A stretch of DNA of 64,000 nt, taken from Bacteroidota bacterium (GTDB taxonomy: Bacteria > Bacteroidota > Bacteroidia > Chitinophagales > Saprospiraceae). Where the stretch lies: the NCBI GenBank assembly GCA_029781865.1, contig JAKOVW010000079.1:434001-498000 (forward strand), written 5' to 3'. The translations under genes were made by a program, and so were the position numbers. Positions 9,288-17,850 of the stretch are shown here, piece after piece. The notes under the pieces are model-generated. The model did no database searches, was not told the DNA's origin, and saw nothing but the letters and a program-made list of their open reading frames with translations. Numbering within the stretch: position 1 is the first letter of the stretch; the number at the start of each line of letters is the position of its first letter.

Positions 9288-10205
9288 TTAACCCACTTTG
9301 ACACTCATCCCTTCTCTGCCTATCACCACATTCTCAAAAACCGATTTGCATTCATTTTCAAAAGCATCCAGAAACTCATATCTGGATGAATAATGCCCGG
9401 TCAAAAGCATTTTTGCCTTACTACGCGATGCAATAGTTGCAGCCTGCAAAGCCGTACTATGACCATTTTCACTTGCCTTCAGTTTTAATGCATCGAGATA
9501 AGTCGTCTCGTGATATAATAAATCTACATTAGTCAGGTAAGGAATCAGCTCCGTATTAAACCGGGTGTCGGAGCAATAGGCGTATGTTCTGTGCGGATTG
9601 CTGTCTAATGTTAATTCTTCATTGCTGATTCGTTCAGCATTCTTGAAAAGAATATCTTCTCCATCTTCTATTTTCTTCCAATATTCTTTAGGTATTCCCA
9701 ATTCCTGAATCCGCTTCAGATTGAGCTTTTTTCTATTTACTTTCTCGGTAAACAAGTAGCCGCTTGTGGGTATTTTATGATCCAGTGGCAAACTTTGAAC
9801 TTTGACATTAATATTCTCCATAACAGTAGCCCCTTTGTAATCTGAGATCGGATGGAATATTAATTCGAAATTTAAACCGGAGGAAGAAAACGATAAAATA
9901 TGAGTGATCAGATCATCTATACCTGAAGGACCATATATATGCAATGGATCTTTGCGATCCATAAGATTGTAAGACGTAATCAGGCCTGGCAATCCAAAAA
10001 CATGATCACCGTGAAGGTGGGATATAAAGACATGATGAATTCTCGACCTTCTTACATTGAATTTAGACAATTGAAACTGGGTACCTTCACCGCAATCAAT
10101 GAGAAACAATTCTTCATTTATATTCAGAATCTGAGCAGAAGGAAATCTATTGAAGGCCGGTAATGCAGCTCCGCAACCCAACAGCAGGACTTCAAAAACC
10201 CCCAT
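9288..10205 (-). CDS. rnz: ribonuclease Z
   Basis: A 305-residue metallo-beta-lactamase-fold enzyme, the usual length of the short bacterial RNase Z. The zinc motif HLHGDH is at 63-68 and is preceded by FLIDCGEGTQFQL, the family signature. YCSDTRF and the downstream ETTYLD segment carry further ligand residues, and LTGHYSSRY near the C-terminus supplies the last histidine. It cuts the 3' trailer of tRNA precursors that lack encoded CCA, which applies to most tRNAs in this window. It starts 8 bases after the STAS gene and is probably co-transcribed with it. Confidence 0.95.
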   Translation of the reverse strand: MGVFEVLLLGCGAALPAFNRFPSAQILNINEELFLIDCGEGTQFQLSKFNVRRSRIHHVFISHLHGDHVFGLPGLITSYNLMDRKDPLHIYGPSGIDDLITHILSFSSSGLNFELIFHPISDYKGATVMENINVKVQSLPLDHKIPTSGYLFTEKVNRKKLNLKRIQELGIPKEYWKKIEDGEDILFKNAERISNEELTLDSNPHRTYAYCSDTRFNTELIPYLTNVDLLYHETTYLDALKLKASENGHSTALQAATIASRSKAKMLLTGHYSSRYEFLDAFENECKSVFENVVIGREGMSVKVG

Positions 10206-10213
10206 AATTTTGT

Positions 10214-10591
10214 TTATTCCTCTTCATCAGAAAGATCCCGTTCCAGATCTTCCATAAAGACATATTCGATAGCCTCTTCGATGGTCGGAATTATGGTGAG
10301 GATCCCATCCAGTTTTGAAATTTCAATGAGTTTATGGACACTGTCGCTCTTGATATTGGCCATGACAAAAGAGCCATAGTCTTTCCATATACGGTTTGCG
10401 GTTAATATGGAGCTCAAGCCCGATGAATCTACGAAATCGACATCTCCTAAATCGAATATCAGATTTCTGACCCCTTCATTCCGGAGAAAAACAAATTCAG
10501 ATTTTAATTGCGGAGCAATTAAAGAATTCAAATTTTTCTCCTCCAGACTGAATATGGCGTATCTATCTTGTTTATCTACCTGGTATTTCAT
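10214..10591 (-). CDS. STAS-domain anti-sigma factor antagonist
   Basis: A 125-residue protein with a complete STAS domain at about 3-105. The segment LIFDLGDVDFVDSSGLSSILTANRIW (given here only for its DSSGL core, about 56-60) contains the conserved serine that partner kinases phosphorylate in the SpoIIAA/RsbV family. The C-terminal ~15 residues are strongly acidic (MEDLERDLSDEEE). STAS antagonists bind anti-sigma factors or act in partner switching, but no kinase or sigma partner is encoded nearby. The gene precedes rnz by 8 bases and diverges from clpC; a minus-strand TACTTTTG box lies upstream. Confidence 0.88.
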   Translation of the reverse strand: MKYQVDKQDRYAIFSLEEKNLNSLIAPQLKSEFVFLRNEGVRNLIFDLGDVDFVDSSGLSSILTANRIWKDYGSFVMANIKSDSVHKLIEISKLDGILTIIPTIEEAIEYVFMEDLERDLSDEEE

Positions 10592-10661
10592 GAATTATGC
10601 GAATTGTACATGTAAGCTATTATAATTTACTCGTTTATCTATAGAAAATATTATATATATG

Positions 10662-10691
10662 TTGGAAAATTCCTCTTTTTGTTTACCTTTG
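10662..10691 (+). promoter_or_regulatory. promoter of clpC (TTG, 19-bp spacer, TACCTTTG)
   Basis: TTG at 10662-10664 and TACCTTTG at 10684-10691 are 19 bp apart, matching the Bacteroidota housekeeping promoter form (TTTG, about 19 bp, TAnnTTTG). It would leave a leader of about 155 bases before clpC. Confidence 0.6.
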
Positions 10692-10696
10692 GAATG

Positions 10697-10704
10697 CAAA
10701 AGTA
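10697..10704 (-). promoter_or_regulatory. -7 box (TACTTTTG) of the STAS-rnz unit
   Basis: The complement reads TACTTTTG, a match to TAnnTTTG. A TTTG lies about 23 bp upstream at 10728-10731, slightly farther than ideal. It is only 5 bp from the clpC -7 box on the other strand, so the two promoters are nearly back to back. Confidence 0.45.
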
Positions 10705-10851
10705 ATAAACTTTGAATCCAGGCAGCACAAAGCAAAAGATATTTGAGATTCAACATCCAAAAGGTTTCTTGGTTAATTATTTATTAAAAAGCTCAAAAGA
10801 ATTGAGCAAAAGATCAATATTATTGTCCATTGGTTATAATTGTGAAATCAA

Positions 10852-13395
10852 ATGAATAAGAAATTTTCTCAAAAAGTCAAAAAAGTCCTGGCCAACAGCA
10901 GAGAGGAATCTCTTCGCCTGGGTCACGATTATATAGGAACAGAACATATTTTACTAGGCCTGCTTCAGGAAACGGACACGCTGGCGGTCAATGTTTTAAA
11001 GGGGTTAAAAGTGGATCTGGAGGATCTTCGCTATAAAATCGAAGAGGCAATTCCCGTAAAAAAAGGCAATGAAGCCACCTTTCAGGTTGGAAATCTTCCT
11101 TTGAATAAGCACGCAGAGAAAGTACTCAAATTTACTTACCTCGAAGCTAAGGTCAACAAAGAAGAAGAAATTTACCCCGAACACCTGGTTTTATCTTTGC
11201 TAAAACATCATGACAACCTGGCATCCCAGATTTTAGAGCAATTCAATGTCGATTATGAAACCTACCGCTCTGAATTGGAATACCTTGCTGAACAAAAAAT
11301 AGAAGATCCCGGATTTGAAGATCTGCCACAAGGTGCAGCCCAGGACTCTGATCCATATGAAGATGAACCCAACCAGGGTACGTATTCAAGAAAATCGAGC
11401 AATAAATCCATGACCCCTGTTCTCGATAATTATGGCAGAGACGTCTCCCGTTTAGCCGATGAAGGAAAATTGGATCCAATTGTTGGAAGGGATCGTGAAA
11501 TTGAACGGGTATCTCAGATCCTGAGCCGTAGAAAAAAGAACAATCCAATATTAATTGGAGAGCCTGGCGTTGGAAAGACGGCAATTGTTGAAGGCCTGGC
11601 ACTTAGAATCATTCAGAAAAAAGTTTCCCGTACACTGTTCAACAAAAGAATTGTTATGCTTGATTTGGCAGCTTTGGTAGCAGGTACCAAATACCGCGGG
11701 CAATTCGAAGAGCGCATTAAAGCTATCATGAGTGAATTGGAAAAATCCAGAGATGTCATTCTATTCATTGATGAAATTCATACGATCATTGGAGCCGGAG
11801 GTGCGACAGGATCTTTGGATGCTTCAAATATATTCAAACCGGCTTTAGCCAGAGGTGAATTGCAATGTATCGGTGCTTCCACACTCGATGAATACCGTCA
11901 GCATATTGAAAAAGACGGTGCCCTGGATAGACGGTTTCAAAAAGTAATGGTGGATCCGCCAACTGCGGAAGAGACTATACAGATCCTCAACAATATCAAA
12001 TCAAAATATGAAGATTATCACTCAGTCAGTTATTCTGATGAAGCAATAATCAGTTGTGTGAAATTGAGCGACCGGTATATCACAGATCGTTTTTTACCGG
12101 ACAAGGCAATCGATGTCATTGACGAAGTGGGTGCCCGCGTTCACTTAAAGAACATTCATGTACCTAAGCATATTGAGGAAATTGAAAAACAGATAGACCA
12201 TATCAAGGAACAAAAAAATACAGCAGTAAAAAGCCAGCAATACGAGAAAGCTGCTGATTTGCGCGACCTTGAATCTAAATTGATGAAGAAACTGGAGCAA
12301 TCCAAACTGGAATGGGATGCTGAATCTAAATCAAAACGATATCCGGTCACAGAAGATGACATTGCCGAAGTAGTTTCCATGATGACGGGAATACCGGTGA
12401 AAAAAGTAGCTTTATCCGAAAGCAAGAAGTTGGTAAACATGGCTGATGAAATCCGGAAAACAATTGTCGGACAAGATGAAGCCATCAATAAAATATGCAA
12501 AGCCATTCAAAGAAATAGGGTTGGATTAAAAGACCCCAAAAAGCCGATTGGTTCCTTCATCTTCCTCGGCCCTACAGGAGTAGGTAAAACGGAATTGGCA
12601 AAAGGAATTGCTCGATTTTTATTTGATTCAGAAGATGCGTTGATCCGATTGGATATGAGCGAGTATATGGAAAAATTTACGGTTTCCAGACTCATCGGCG
12701 CTCCCCCAGGATATGTAGGATATGAAGAAGGTGGTCAGCTCACTGAAAAAGTGAGAAGGAAACCCTATTCTGTCGTATTGCTCGATGAAATCGAAAAAGC
12801 CCATCCTGATGTTTATAATATTTTATTGCAGGTTTTGGATGAAGGCTTACTAACCGATGGATTAGGAAGAAAAGTTGATTTCAAAAATACGATTATCATA
12901 ATGACTTCAAATATTGGAGTCAGACAATTAAAGGACTTTGGACAGGGAGTTGGATTTGCCACTCAGACCCGAATTGAAAATCAGGATGAAAACACCAAAA
13001 ACATTATCCGCAATGCGCTGAAAAAGACCTTTTCACCTGAATTTTTGAACCGGATAGATGATGTCTTAATCTTCAATGCACTCGACAAACAACAGATGCA
13101 TCAAATTATTCATATTGTTTTGCAAAAACTGCTTAGTCGTATTGAATTAATGGGCTATCAAATGGCACTTACTGATGAAGCCATTGATTACCTGGCTGAC
13201 AAGGGATTTGACCCTCAATTTGGAGCAAGACCGCTGCATCGGGCTGTACAGAAACATTTGGAAGATCCTCTGGCTGAATTTATTCTTAGTGAAAATCCTG
13301 AAGCAGGGTCGAAACTTAAAGCCGTTTTTGATAAAGAAAAGGACAACCTGGTCATTCAATTTGCTACAAAAACAAGCTCTTTGAAGAAGTCATAA
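10852..13395 (+). CDS. clpC: ATP-dependent Clp protease ATP-binding subunit ClpC
   Basis: An 847-residue Hsp100 unfoldase. The N-terminal Clp repeat domain spans about 1-145. The first AAA+ module has Walker A GEPGVGKT at 236-243 and FIDEIHTI downstream, and the second has GPTGVGKT near 573-580 and LLDEIEKAHPD. A UVR-like coiled segment (QQYEKAADLRDLESKL, about 460-478) between the modules marks ClpC rather than ClpB or ClpA. The hexamer feeds substrates to ClpP, which is not in this window. An acidic linker (about 150-178) separates the N-domain from AAA1. It has its own promoter upstream, and the first regulatory repeat after it belongs to infC. Confidence 0.96.
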   Translation: MNKKFSQKVKKVLANSREESLRLGHDYIGTEHILLGLLQETDTLAVNVLKGLKVDLEDLRYKIEEAIPVKKGNEATFQVGNLPLNKHAEKVLKFTYLEAKVNKEEEIYPEHLVLSLLKHHDNLASQILEQFNVDYETYRSELEYLAEQKIEDPGFEDLPQGAAQDSDPYEDEPNQGTYSRKSSNKSMTPVLDNYGRDVSRLADEGKLDPIVGRDREIERVSQILSRRKKNNPILIGEPGVGKTAIVEGLALRIIQKKVSRTLFNKRIVMLDLAALVAGTKYRGQFEERIKAIMSELEKSRDVILFIDEIHTIIGAGGATGSLDASNIFKPALARGELQCIGASTLDEYRQHIEKDGALDRRFQKVMVDPPTAEETIQILNNIKSKYEDYHSVSYSDEAIISCVKLSDRYITDRFLPDKAIDVIDEVGARVHLKNIHVPKHIEEIEKQIDHIKEQKNTAVKSQQYEKAADLRDLESKLMKKLEQSKLEWDAESKSKRYPVTEDDIAEVVSMMTGIPVKKVALSESKKLVNMADEIRKTIVGQDEAINKICKAIQRNRVGLKDPKKPIGSFIFLGPTGVGKTELAKGIARFLFDSEDALIRLDMSEYMEKFTVSRLIGAPPGYVGYEEGGQLTEKVRRKPYSVVLLDEIEKAHPDVYNILLQVLDEGLLTDGLGRKVDFKNTIIIMTSNIGVRQLKDFGQGVGFATQTRIENQDENTKNIIRNALKKTFSPEFLNRIDDVLIFNALDKQQMHQIIHIVLQKLLSRIELMGYQMALTDEAIDYLADKGFDPQFGARPLHRAVQKHLEDPLAEFILSENPEAGSKLKAVFDKEKDNLVIQFATKTSSLKKS

Positions 13396-13531
13396 ACCCA
13401 TAAACGCCATACCGAATCACGTCAGCTTTTGGATTAAAATCCTTAGATTGCTTTTCCTTAGTTGCCTGGTCTTTTACACTAGTTATAAAAACCTTTCAAA
13501 ATTGTAATAATTAGGATAATACACTATTTAT

Positions 13532-13539
13532 TATATTTG
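13532..13539 (+). promoter_or_regulatory. -7 box (TATATTTG) ahead of infC
   Basis: A perfect TAnnTTTG box lies 23 bases before the infC start codon. No well-spaced TTTG is obvious upstream (a TTG at 13502-13504 is about 27 bp away), so this is a candidate only. Confidence 0.5.
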
Positions 13540-13562
13540 CATCCTTAACAAAATCCACTCAT

Positions 13563-14150
13563 TTGAATCAAAGAAGATTCCCTTACAACAAGTTAGATGA
13601 ACTTAAAAGTCAATTCAGAATTAATGAAGCCATACGCAACAGTCAGGTACGACTGGTAGGGGATAATTTTGATGAAATCAGCACCGTTGCCGGTAAAACT
13701 ATAGAATCCGGGGTCTACTATACAGATCAGGCCATAAAATGGGCATTTGATTTAGGTATGGACCTGGTTGAAATCACACCAAATGCGGATCCACCAGTCT
13801 GCAAAATCATCGATTTTAAGAAATTTCTTTACCTGAAACGCAAAAAGGAAAAGGAAATCAAAGCAAAAACAGCCAAGACCGTCGTAAAGGAAATCCGTTT
13901 TGGCCCACATACCGATGACCACGATTTTGAATTTAAGATGAAACATGCCATTAAGTTCCTGGAAGAAGGGGCCAAAGTAAAGGCCTATGTCCAGTTCAGA
14001 GGCCGTGCCATCGTCTTCAAAGACCGGGGAGAACTCATCCTGCTCAGATTTATTAAGGAGCTGGAATCCTATGGCGTTGCCGAAGAATTGCCCAGACTGG
14101 AAGGTAAAAGAATGCATGTTATCCTTTCCCCGAAGAAAAAAACCAATTAA
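13563..14150 (+). CDS. infC: translation initiation factor IF-3 (TTG start)
   Basis: A 195-residue protein with the IF-3 N-domain ([18 protein letters not shown], about 19-36) and C-domain ([18 protein letters not shown], about 99-116, and [13 protein letters not shown]). IF-3 binds the 30S subunit, rejects wrong start codons and prevents early 50S joining. The chosen start is TTG. There is no in-frame ATG before the conserved region, and IF-3 genes characteristically use non-ATG starts because the factor discriminates against them, which lets it limit its own synthesis. It heads the classic infC-rpmI-rplT group. Confidence 0.95.
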   Translation: MNQRRFPYNKLDELKSQFRINEAIRNSQVRLVGDNFDEISTVAGKTIESGVYYTDQAIKWAFDLGMDLVEITPNADPPVCKIIDFKKFLYLKRKKEKEIKAKTAKTVVKEIRFGPHTDDHDFEFKMKHAIKFLEEGAKVKAYVQFRGRAIVFKDRGELILLRFIKELESYGVAEELPRLEGKRMHVILSPKKKTN

Positions 14151-14175
14151 TTTTAGCAAGTTTCACCCATTTTTA

Positions 14176-14183
14176 TACCTTTG
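14176..14183 (+). promoter_or_regulatory. -7 box (TACCTTTG) ahead of rpmI-rplT
   Basis: A perfect match to TAnnTTTG lies 26 bases after the infC stop and 60 bases before rpmI. This would let rpmI-rplT be transcribed independently of infC. The transcript would begin at or just before the 13-bp tandem repeat that starts at 14189. Confidence 0.55.
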
Positions 14184-14188
14184 CACTC

Positions 14189-14227
14189 CGAATTATCGCC
14201 ACGAATTACCGTAGCGAATTACCGGAC
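14189..14227 (+). repeat. three tandem 13-bp units in the rpmI leader
   Basis: The core CGAATTAYCG occurs at 14189-14198, 14202-14211 and 14215-14224, a spacing of exactly 13 bp. The first core reads ATCG and the other two ACCG. It lies between a promoter box and the rpmI start codon, so it would form most of the 5' leader of the L35-L20 mRNA. Confidence 0.85.
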
Positions 14228-14243
14228 TTAAATAATTGCCATC

Positions 14244-14441
14244 ATGCCTAAGATGAAGACCCATTCGGGAGCAAAGAAGAGGATGAGACTAACAGCTCGG
14301 AAAAAGGTGAAACGTAAACAAGCAAACACGTCTCACTTAATGAGGAATAAATCCAAAAAATCCAAGCGCAAGCACGTATCTTCTACCACTGTTCACGCCA
14401 GCGAACAGAAGCGAATGAGGTCCTTACTAGGAATGAATTAA
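14244..14441 (+). CDS. rpmI: 50S ribosomal protein L35
   Basis: A 65-residue, highly basic protein. MPKMKTHSGAKKRMRLTARK is the L35 signature, and the length is normal for the family. It is part of the large subunit. It lies between infC and rplT in the conserved order, with 60 bases to rplT. Its leader carries the 13-bp tandem repeat. Confidence 0.97.
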   Translation: MPKMKTHSGAKKRMRLTARKKVKRKQANTSHLMRNKSKKSKRKHVSSTTVHASEQKRMRSLLGMN

Positions 14442-14501
14442 TTTTTTTTTAATCCACCAAGGTTAAGTACTTCATAGTCCCTTGGCAAAAAAAGATAAGT
14501 T

Positions 14502-14852
14502 ATGCCACGTTCAGTCAACGCAGTTGCATCCCGCAGAAGAAGAAAGAAAATTATGAAAGCCGCCAGAGGTTATTTTGGTGGTCGTTCTAAAGTATATACC
14601 GTAGCAAAAAATGCGGTCGAAAGGGCAATGAAGTATGCCTTCAGACACCGCCGCGAAAAGAAACGCGCTTTCAGAAGACTTTGGATTGCCAGGATTAATG
14701 CAGCGGTTCGCCCAATGGGCCTCTCCTACTCTAAATTCATCCATTTGCTCAATACGCAAAATATTGATCTTAACCGGAAAGTACTTGCTGATCTGGCATT
14801 GAATAATGCAGCTTCGTTCCAATCTTTGGTTGAGAAAGTAAAAAAAGGGTAA
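14502..14852 (+). CDS. rplT: 50S ribosomal protein L20
   Basis: A 116-residue basic protein beginning [20 protein letters not shown], with the conserved segments [19 protein letters not shown] and [22 protein letters not shown]20 is an early 23S rRNA-binding assembly protein, and in several bacteria it represses its own operon by binding the leader mRNA. That makes the repeat-bearing leader upstream of rpmI a reasonable place to look for a comparable control site, although none is demonstrated here. It ends convergent to the permease gene. Confidence 0.97.
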   Translation: MPRSVNAVASRRRRKKIMKAARGYFGGRSKVYTVAKNAVERAMKYAFRHRREKKRAFRRLWIARINAAVRPMGLSYSKFIHLLNTQNIDLNRKVLADLALNNAASFQSLVEKVKKG

Positions 14853-14993
14853 CTTTCAGATAGAGCTTAGATAATTCGACTGCTCCACTTTAGTTTTCAC
14901 GAGTTCTTCTGTTATGGATTCACAACTTTGCGAATTCATAAAATGCAATTACTGCTGATCTAATCTGATTGATTATTTTTCTTTGAATTAAGA

Positions 14994-16244
14994 TTATTTG
15001 CGAATTGCTTCAACAGGATCCATTCTGGAAGCCATGATTGCCGGTACAATACCCGCAATGATCCCGATTATTACAGACAGAATTAATCCCAACGCAATAT
15101 TTTGAAATGACATATAAATAGCAAAATCGACCAGCCTGGAAATCACCAGAAGTATTAACCATACTAATATCAATCCGACAAGGCCACCAACTATACATAG
15201 AATAATAGCTTCCAATAAATACTCGAGCAAAATGAAATACCTCTTTGCTCCTATTGCCATTTTAATTCCTATGAGATTTGTTCTTTCTTTCACAGAAACG
15301 AACATGATATTGGCAACACCAAATGCCCCAACCAGCATAGCGAACAATCCGATGATAAATCCTGCAAAATTGATCACCCCAAAAACTCCATTCACCAGGT
15401 TAGTGAGCATGGTTAATTCATTAATGGCAAAGTTGTCTTTGTCTCTTGGTTTTAATCCGCGAATGGGTCTTAAAATACTTCCAACTTCATATTTAAGCTC
15501 TTCCAGATTGACACCTTTCTTCGCTTTTACATTTAATAAGGTTCCCCAATTGGAATGCGAGCTAATGTTTACCAGTTTACGAGCAGTGTTATATGGAATA
15601 AAAACCGCCTCATCATTTGGCATGATATCTAAAATTGATTTCCCTTCTGATTTCAGGACACCATTAATTTTAAAATATTGCCCAAACAGCCTAACCTCCT
15701 TCCCTATTCCATTTTCTTTAGGAAACAGGGCATCGTATAATTTATGTCCTAAAATAGCCTGATTACTACCCATCTGAAAATCTCGTTGAGAAAAATAACT
15801 GCCATCCTCGAAATCCATTTTAATCACTTTTTCATATTCATCGGTGATACCGGCTAAATAAGCCCCTTCCACAAATTGATCCCTGTATTTAATCGTACTT
15901 CCCGGAATAAACACTGTCAATGAAGATGCTTCAGCTAGTTTTGATTTCGACTGAATGGCATTCAGGTCAGTTATGCTGGGTGTAGGTCTTGCCTGATACT
16001 TCCAGAAATTTTGACCCGGATCTTCCTGCCAGGGCCATTTGTCTATATAAATGACATCATTCCCCAGTTTTTCGAAGCTCTGTACAATATTATCCTGTAG
16101 AGAGTCGACAGAGGACAAAACTGCGATTACACAAAAAATGCCAATGGATATTCCAAGCAGGGTGAGAAAGCTTCGGAGCTTATTACTCGTAAGCTGCTGA
16201 GTGGCCTGCAGGAAACTATCATTTAGAATTCTGAAGAAGATCAA
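14994..16244 (-). CDS. MacB/FtsX-family ABC transporter permease
   Basis: A 416-residue protein. There is one membrane helix near the N-terminus (about 24-44, LRSFLTLLGISIGIFCVIAVL), a large periplasmic MacB-type core domain (about 50-275), and three C-terminal helices (about 287-313, 335-362, 378-405). The C-terminal ending IIAGIVPAIMASRMDPVEAIR is the hallmark of this permease superfamily. Such proteins couple an ATPase to extraction or export of lipoproteins, peptides or drugs across the envelope, using mechanotransmission rather than a classic channel. The ATPase and periplasmic adaptor partners are not next to it, so the substrate is unknown. Confidence 0.9.
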   Translation of the reverse strand: MIFFRILNDSFLQATQQLTSNKLRSFLTLLGISIGIFCVIAVLSSVDSLQDNIVQSFEKLGNDVIYIDKWPWQEDPGQNFWKYQARPTPSITDLNAIQSKSKLAEASSLTVFIPGSTIKYRDQFVEGAYLAGITDEYEKVIKMDFEDGSYFSQRDFQMGSNQAILGHKLYDALFPKENGIGKEVRLFGQYFKINGVLKSEGKSILDIMPNDEAVFIPYNTARKLVNISSHSNWGTLLNVKAKKGVNLEELKYEVGSILRPIRGLKPRDKDNFAINELTMLTNLVNGVFGVINFAGFIIGLFAMLVGAFGVANIMFVSVKERTNLIGIKMAIGAKRYFILLEYLLEAIILCIVGGLVGLILVWLILLVISRLVDFAIYMSFQNIALGLILSVIIGIIAGIVPAIMASRMDPVEAIRK

Positions 16245-16261
16245 ATCAATGATTTAGAAGT

Positions 16262-16269
16262 CAAAAATA
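16262..16269 (-). promoter_or_regulatory. -7 box (TATTTTTG) ahead of the ABC permease gene
   Basis: The complement matches TAnnTTTG and lies 18 bases before the permease start. A TTGG lies about 21 bp upstream (16291-16294). The spacing is acceptable but the region is AT-rich, so confidence is moderate. Confidence 0.4.
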
Positions 16270-16375
16270 AGGCTCAAAGTAGCCTGATATCCAACAAATT
16301 CGATGAATCTCTAAAAAATACATATGATCAAACAACATTATAAGCTAAAATTCATTGAATAAAATGTCAAAAGAC

Positions 16376-16407
16376 TTGATTTTCCTATACTTGAAGTCCT
16401 ATTTTTG
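16376..16407 (+). promoter_or_regulatory. promoter of queA (TTG, 21-bp spacer, TATTTTTG)
   Basis: TTG at 16376-16378 and TATTTTTG at 16400-16407, with the queA ATG 22 bases beyond the second box. Spacing and sequence fit the phylum's promoter form. Confidence 0.45.
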
Positions 16408-16428
16408 CCGGAAATTTAAAAAGAGCCC

Positions 16429-17493
16429 ATGCGCACCAAACTATCACAATTTACATTCAACCTGCCAAAGAACCTTATTGCTCAATATCCATCTGAAGAA
16501 AGGTCAGAGGCAAGAATGTTGGTCATTCACAGGAGCTCTGGTAAAATCGAACACAAACAATTCAAAGACATCCTGGAGTATGTCAATGATAAAGACGCAA
16601 TGATCATCAATAACACCAAAGTCTTTCCAGCACGGATGTATGGGCGAAAAGAGAAGACAGGTGCAAAGATTGAGGTTTTTTTATTGAGAGAATTAAACAG
16701 GGATGTCAGATTATGGGATGTACTGGTTGATCCGGCCCGAAAAATCAGGGTTGGCAATAAACTATATTTCTATGATAAAAACGGAAAAGAAGTTCTGGTA
16801 GCTGAAGTGGTAGACAATACAACTTCCAGGGGAAGAACAATCCGGTTTTTATTTGATGGAGATCCTGCTGCCTTTCAAGCGGCTCTTCGTACGCTTGGTC
16901 AGACTCCATTACCAAAGTATATTACCCGAAACCTGGAGCCATCTGATGAGGAAAGATATCAAACCATCTACGCCAAAGAAATTGGTGCTGTCGCAGCTCC
17001 TACCGCAGGTCTTCACATGAGTAGGGAATTGTACAAAATGCTTCAAATTAAAGGTGTCAATTTTGGTGAAATAACATTGCATGTCGGATTAGGAACATTC
17101 AGAACAATAGATGTGGAGGATCTGTCCAAACATAAAATGGAAGCGGAATATTTCAGAATTGATCAGGCAACTGCAGATCTTGTGAATAAAACCAAAGATG
17201 CCGGTGGAAATATCATTTCAATTGGCACAACATCCATGAGGGCTTTAGAGTCTTCTGTTTCTGCATCCAGGTATCTGAAACCTGCGGAAGGATGGACTAA
17301 TTTATTTATTTACCCTCCTTATGAATTCAGAATAGCCAATATGCTGGTCACCAATTTTCACCTTCCCAAATCCAGTCTGTTAATCATGGTTTCCGCATTT
17401 ACAGGACACGAGTTACTGACTGAAGCTTATGAAGTGGCTATTAAAGAAAAATATCGCTTTTACAGTTATGGTGATAGCATGTTAATTATTTAA
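16429..17493 (+). CDS. queA: S-adenosylmethionine:tRNA ribosyltransferase-isomerase
   Basis: A 354-residue protein of normal QueA length. Conserved segments include [23 protein letters not shown] near the N-terminus, [21 protein letters not shown], the motif [12 protein letters not shown] (about 184-195), VGLGTFRTI, and [12 protein letters not shown]-type core residues. The late stretch [17 protein letters not shown] is also conserved. The enzyme transfers the ribosyl part of SAM to preQ1 at tRNA position 34 and isomerises it to epoxyqueuosine. No other queuosine gene is nearby. A TAnnTTTG-type promoter lies just upstream, and the next gene (DUF2795) starts 84 bases downstream on the same strand. 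Confidence 0.95.
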   Translation: MRTKLSQFTFNLPKNLIAQYPSEERSEARMLVIHRSSGKIEHKQFKDILEYVNDKDAMIINNTKVFPARMYGRKEKTGAKIEVFLLRELNRDVRLWDVLVDPARKIRVGNKLYFYDKNGKEVLVAEVVDNTTSRGRTIRFLFDGDPAAFQAALRTLGQTPLPKYITRNLEPSDEERYQTIYAKEIGAVAAPTAGLHMSRELYKMLQIKGVNFGEITLHVGLGTFRTIDVEDLSKHKMEAEYFRIDQATADLVNKTKDAGGNIISIGTTSMRALESSVSASRYLKPAEGWTNLFIYPPYEFRIANMLVTNFHLPKSSLLIMVSAFTGHELLTEAYEVAIKEKYRFYSYGDSMLII

Positions 17494-17577
17494 GAAAAAC
17501 TTTATTGTAAAAGAACTTTTTGAACGTCAAACGAATTATTGATTCCATTATAACCACAATTAAATAAATTAAAATCT

Positions 17578-17799
17578 ATGTACTGGACATTAGAATTGGC
17601 TCATCATTTGGAAGAAGCACCATGGCCCGCAACAAGAGACGAGTTGATAGATTTCGCCATTCGCTCCGGGGCACCTATCGAAGTGCTTGAAAACCTTCAG
17701 GAGCTGGAAGATGATGAAGAAATATATGAAAGCATGGAGGACATCTGGCCTGATTACCCAAGGAAAGATGACTTCCTCTTCAATGAAGATGAATACTAA
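17578..17799 (+). CDS. DUF2795 small acidic protein
   Basis: A 73-residue protein. The N-terminal part, with WPATRDELIDFAIRSGAP (about 16-33) and EVLENLQEL, matches the DUF2795 pattern (helix, PATKxELIxxA, helix). The C-terminal third is very acidic (EDDEEIYESMEDIWPDYP). The family has no assigned function and is often near housekeeping genes in Bacteroidota. A clear terminator follows 7 bases after the stop, so it ends its transcript before cmk. Confidence 0.8.
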   Translation: MYWTLELAHHLEEAPWPATRDELIDFAIRSGAPIEVLENLQELEDDEEIYESMEDIWPDYPRKDDFLFNEDEY

Positions 17800-17805
17800 A
17801 CGATT

Positions 17806-17839
17806 AAATCCTGTTCATACAACAGGATTTTTTGTTTTT
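17806..17839 (+). terminator. rho-independent terminator after the DUF2795 gene
   Basis: The arms AAATCCTGTT and AACAGGATTT pair over 10 bp around loop CATAC and are followed by a T-rich run. It lies only 12 bases before cmk, so cmk must have its own start of transcription very close to its ATG or rely on readthrough. Confidence 0.85.
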
Positions 17840-17846
17840 AACTTTG
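17839..17846 (+). promoter_or_regulatory. possible -7 box (TAACTTTG) directly before cmk
   Basis: A perfect TAnnTTTG lies 4 bases before the cmk ATG, overlapping the end of the upstream terminator's T-run. If used, transcription would begin at or near the ATG, giving a leaderless or near-leaderless mRNA. The T-rich context makes a chance match quite possible. Confidence 0.3.
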
Positions 17847-17850
17847 TCTG

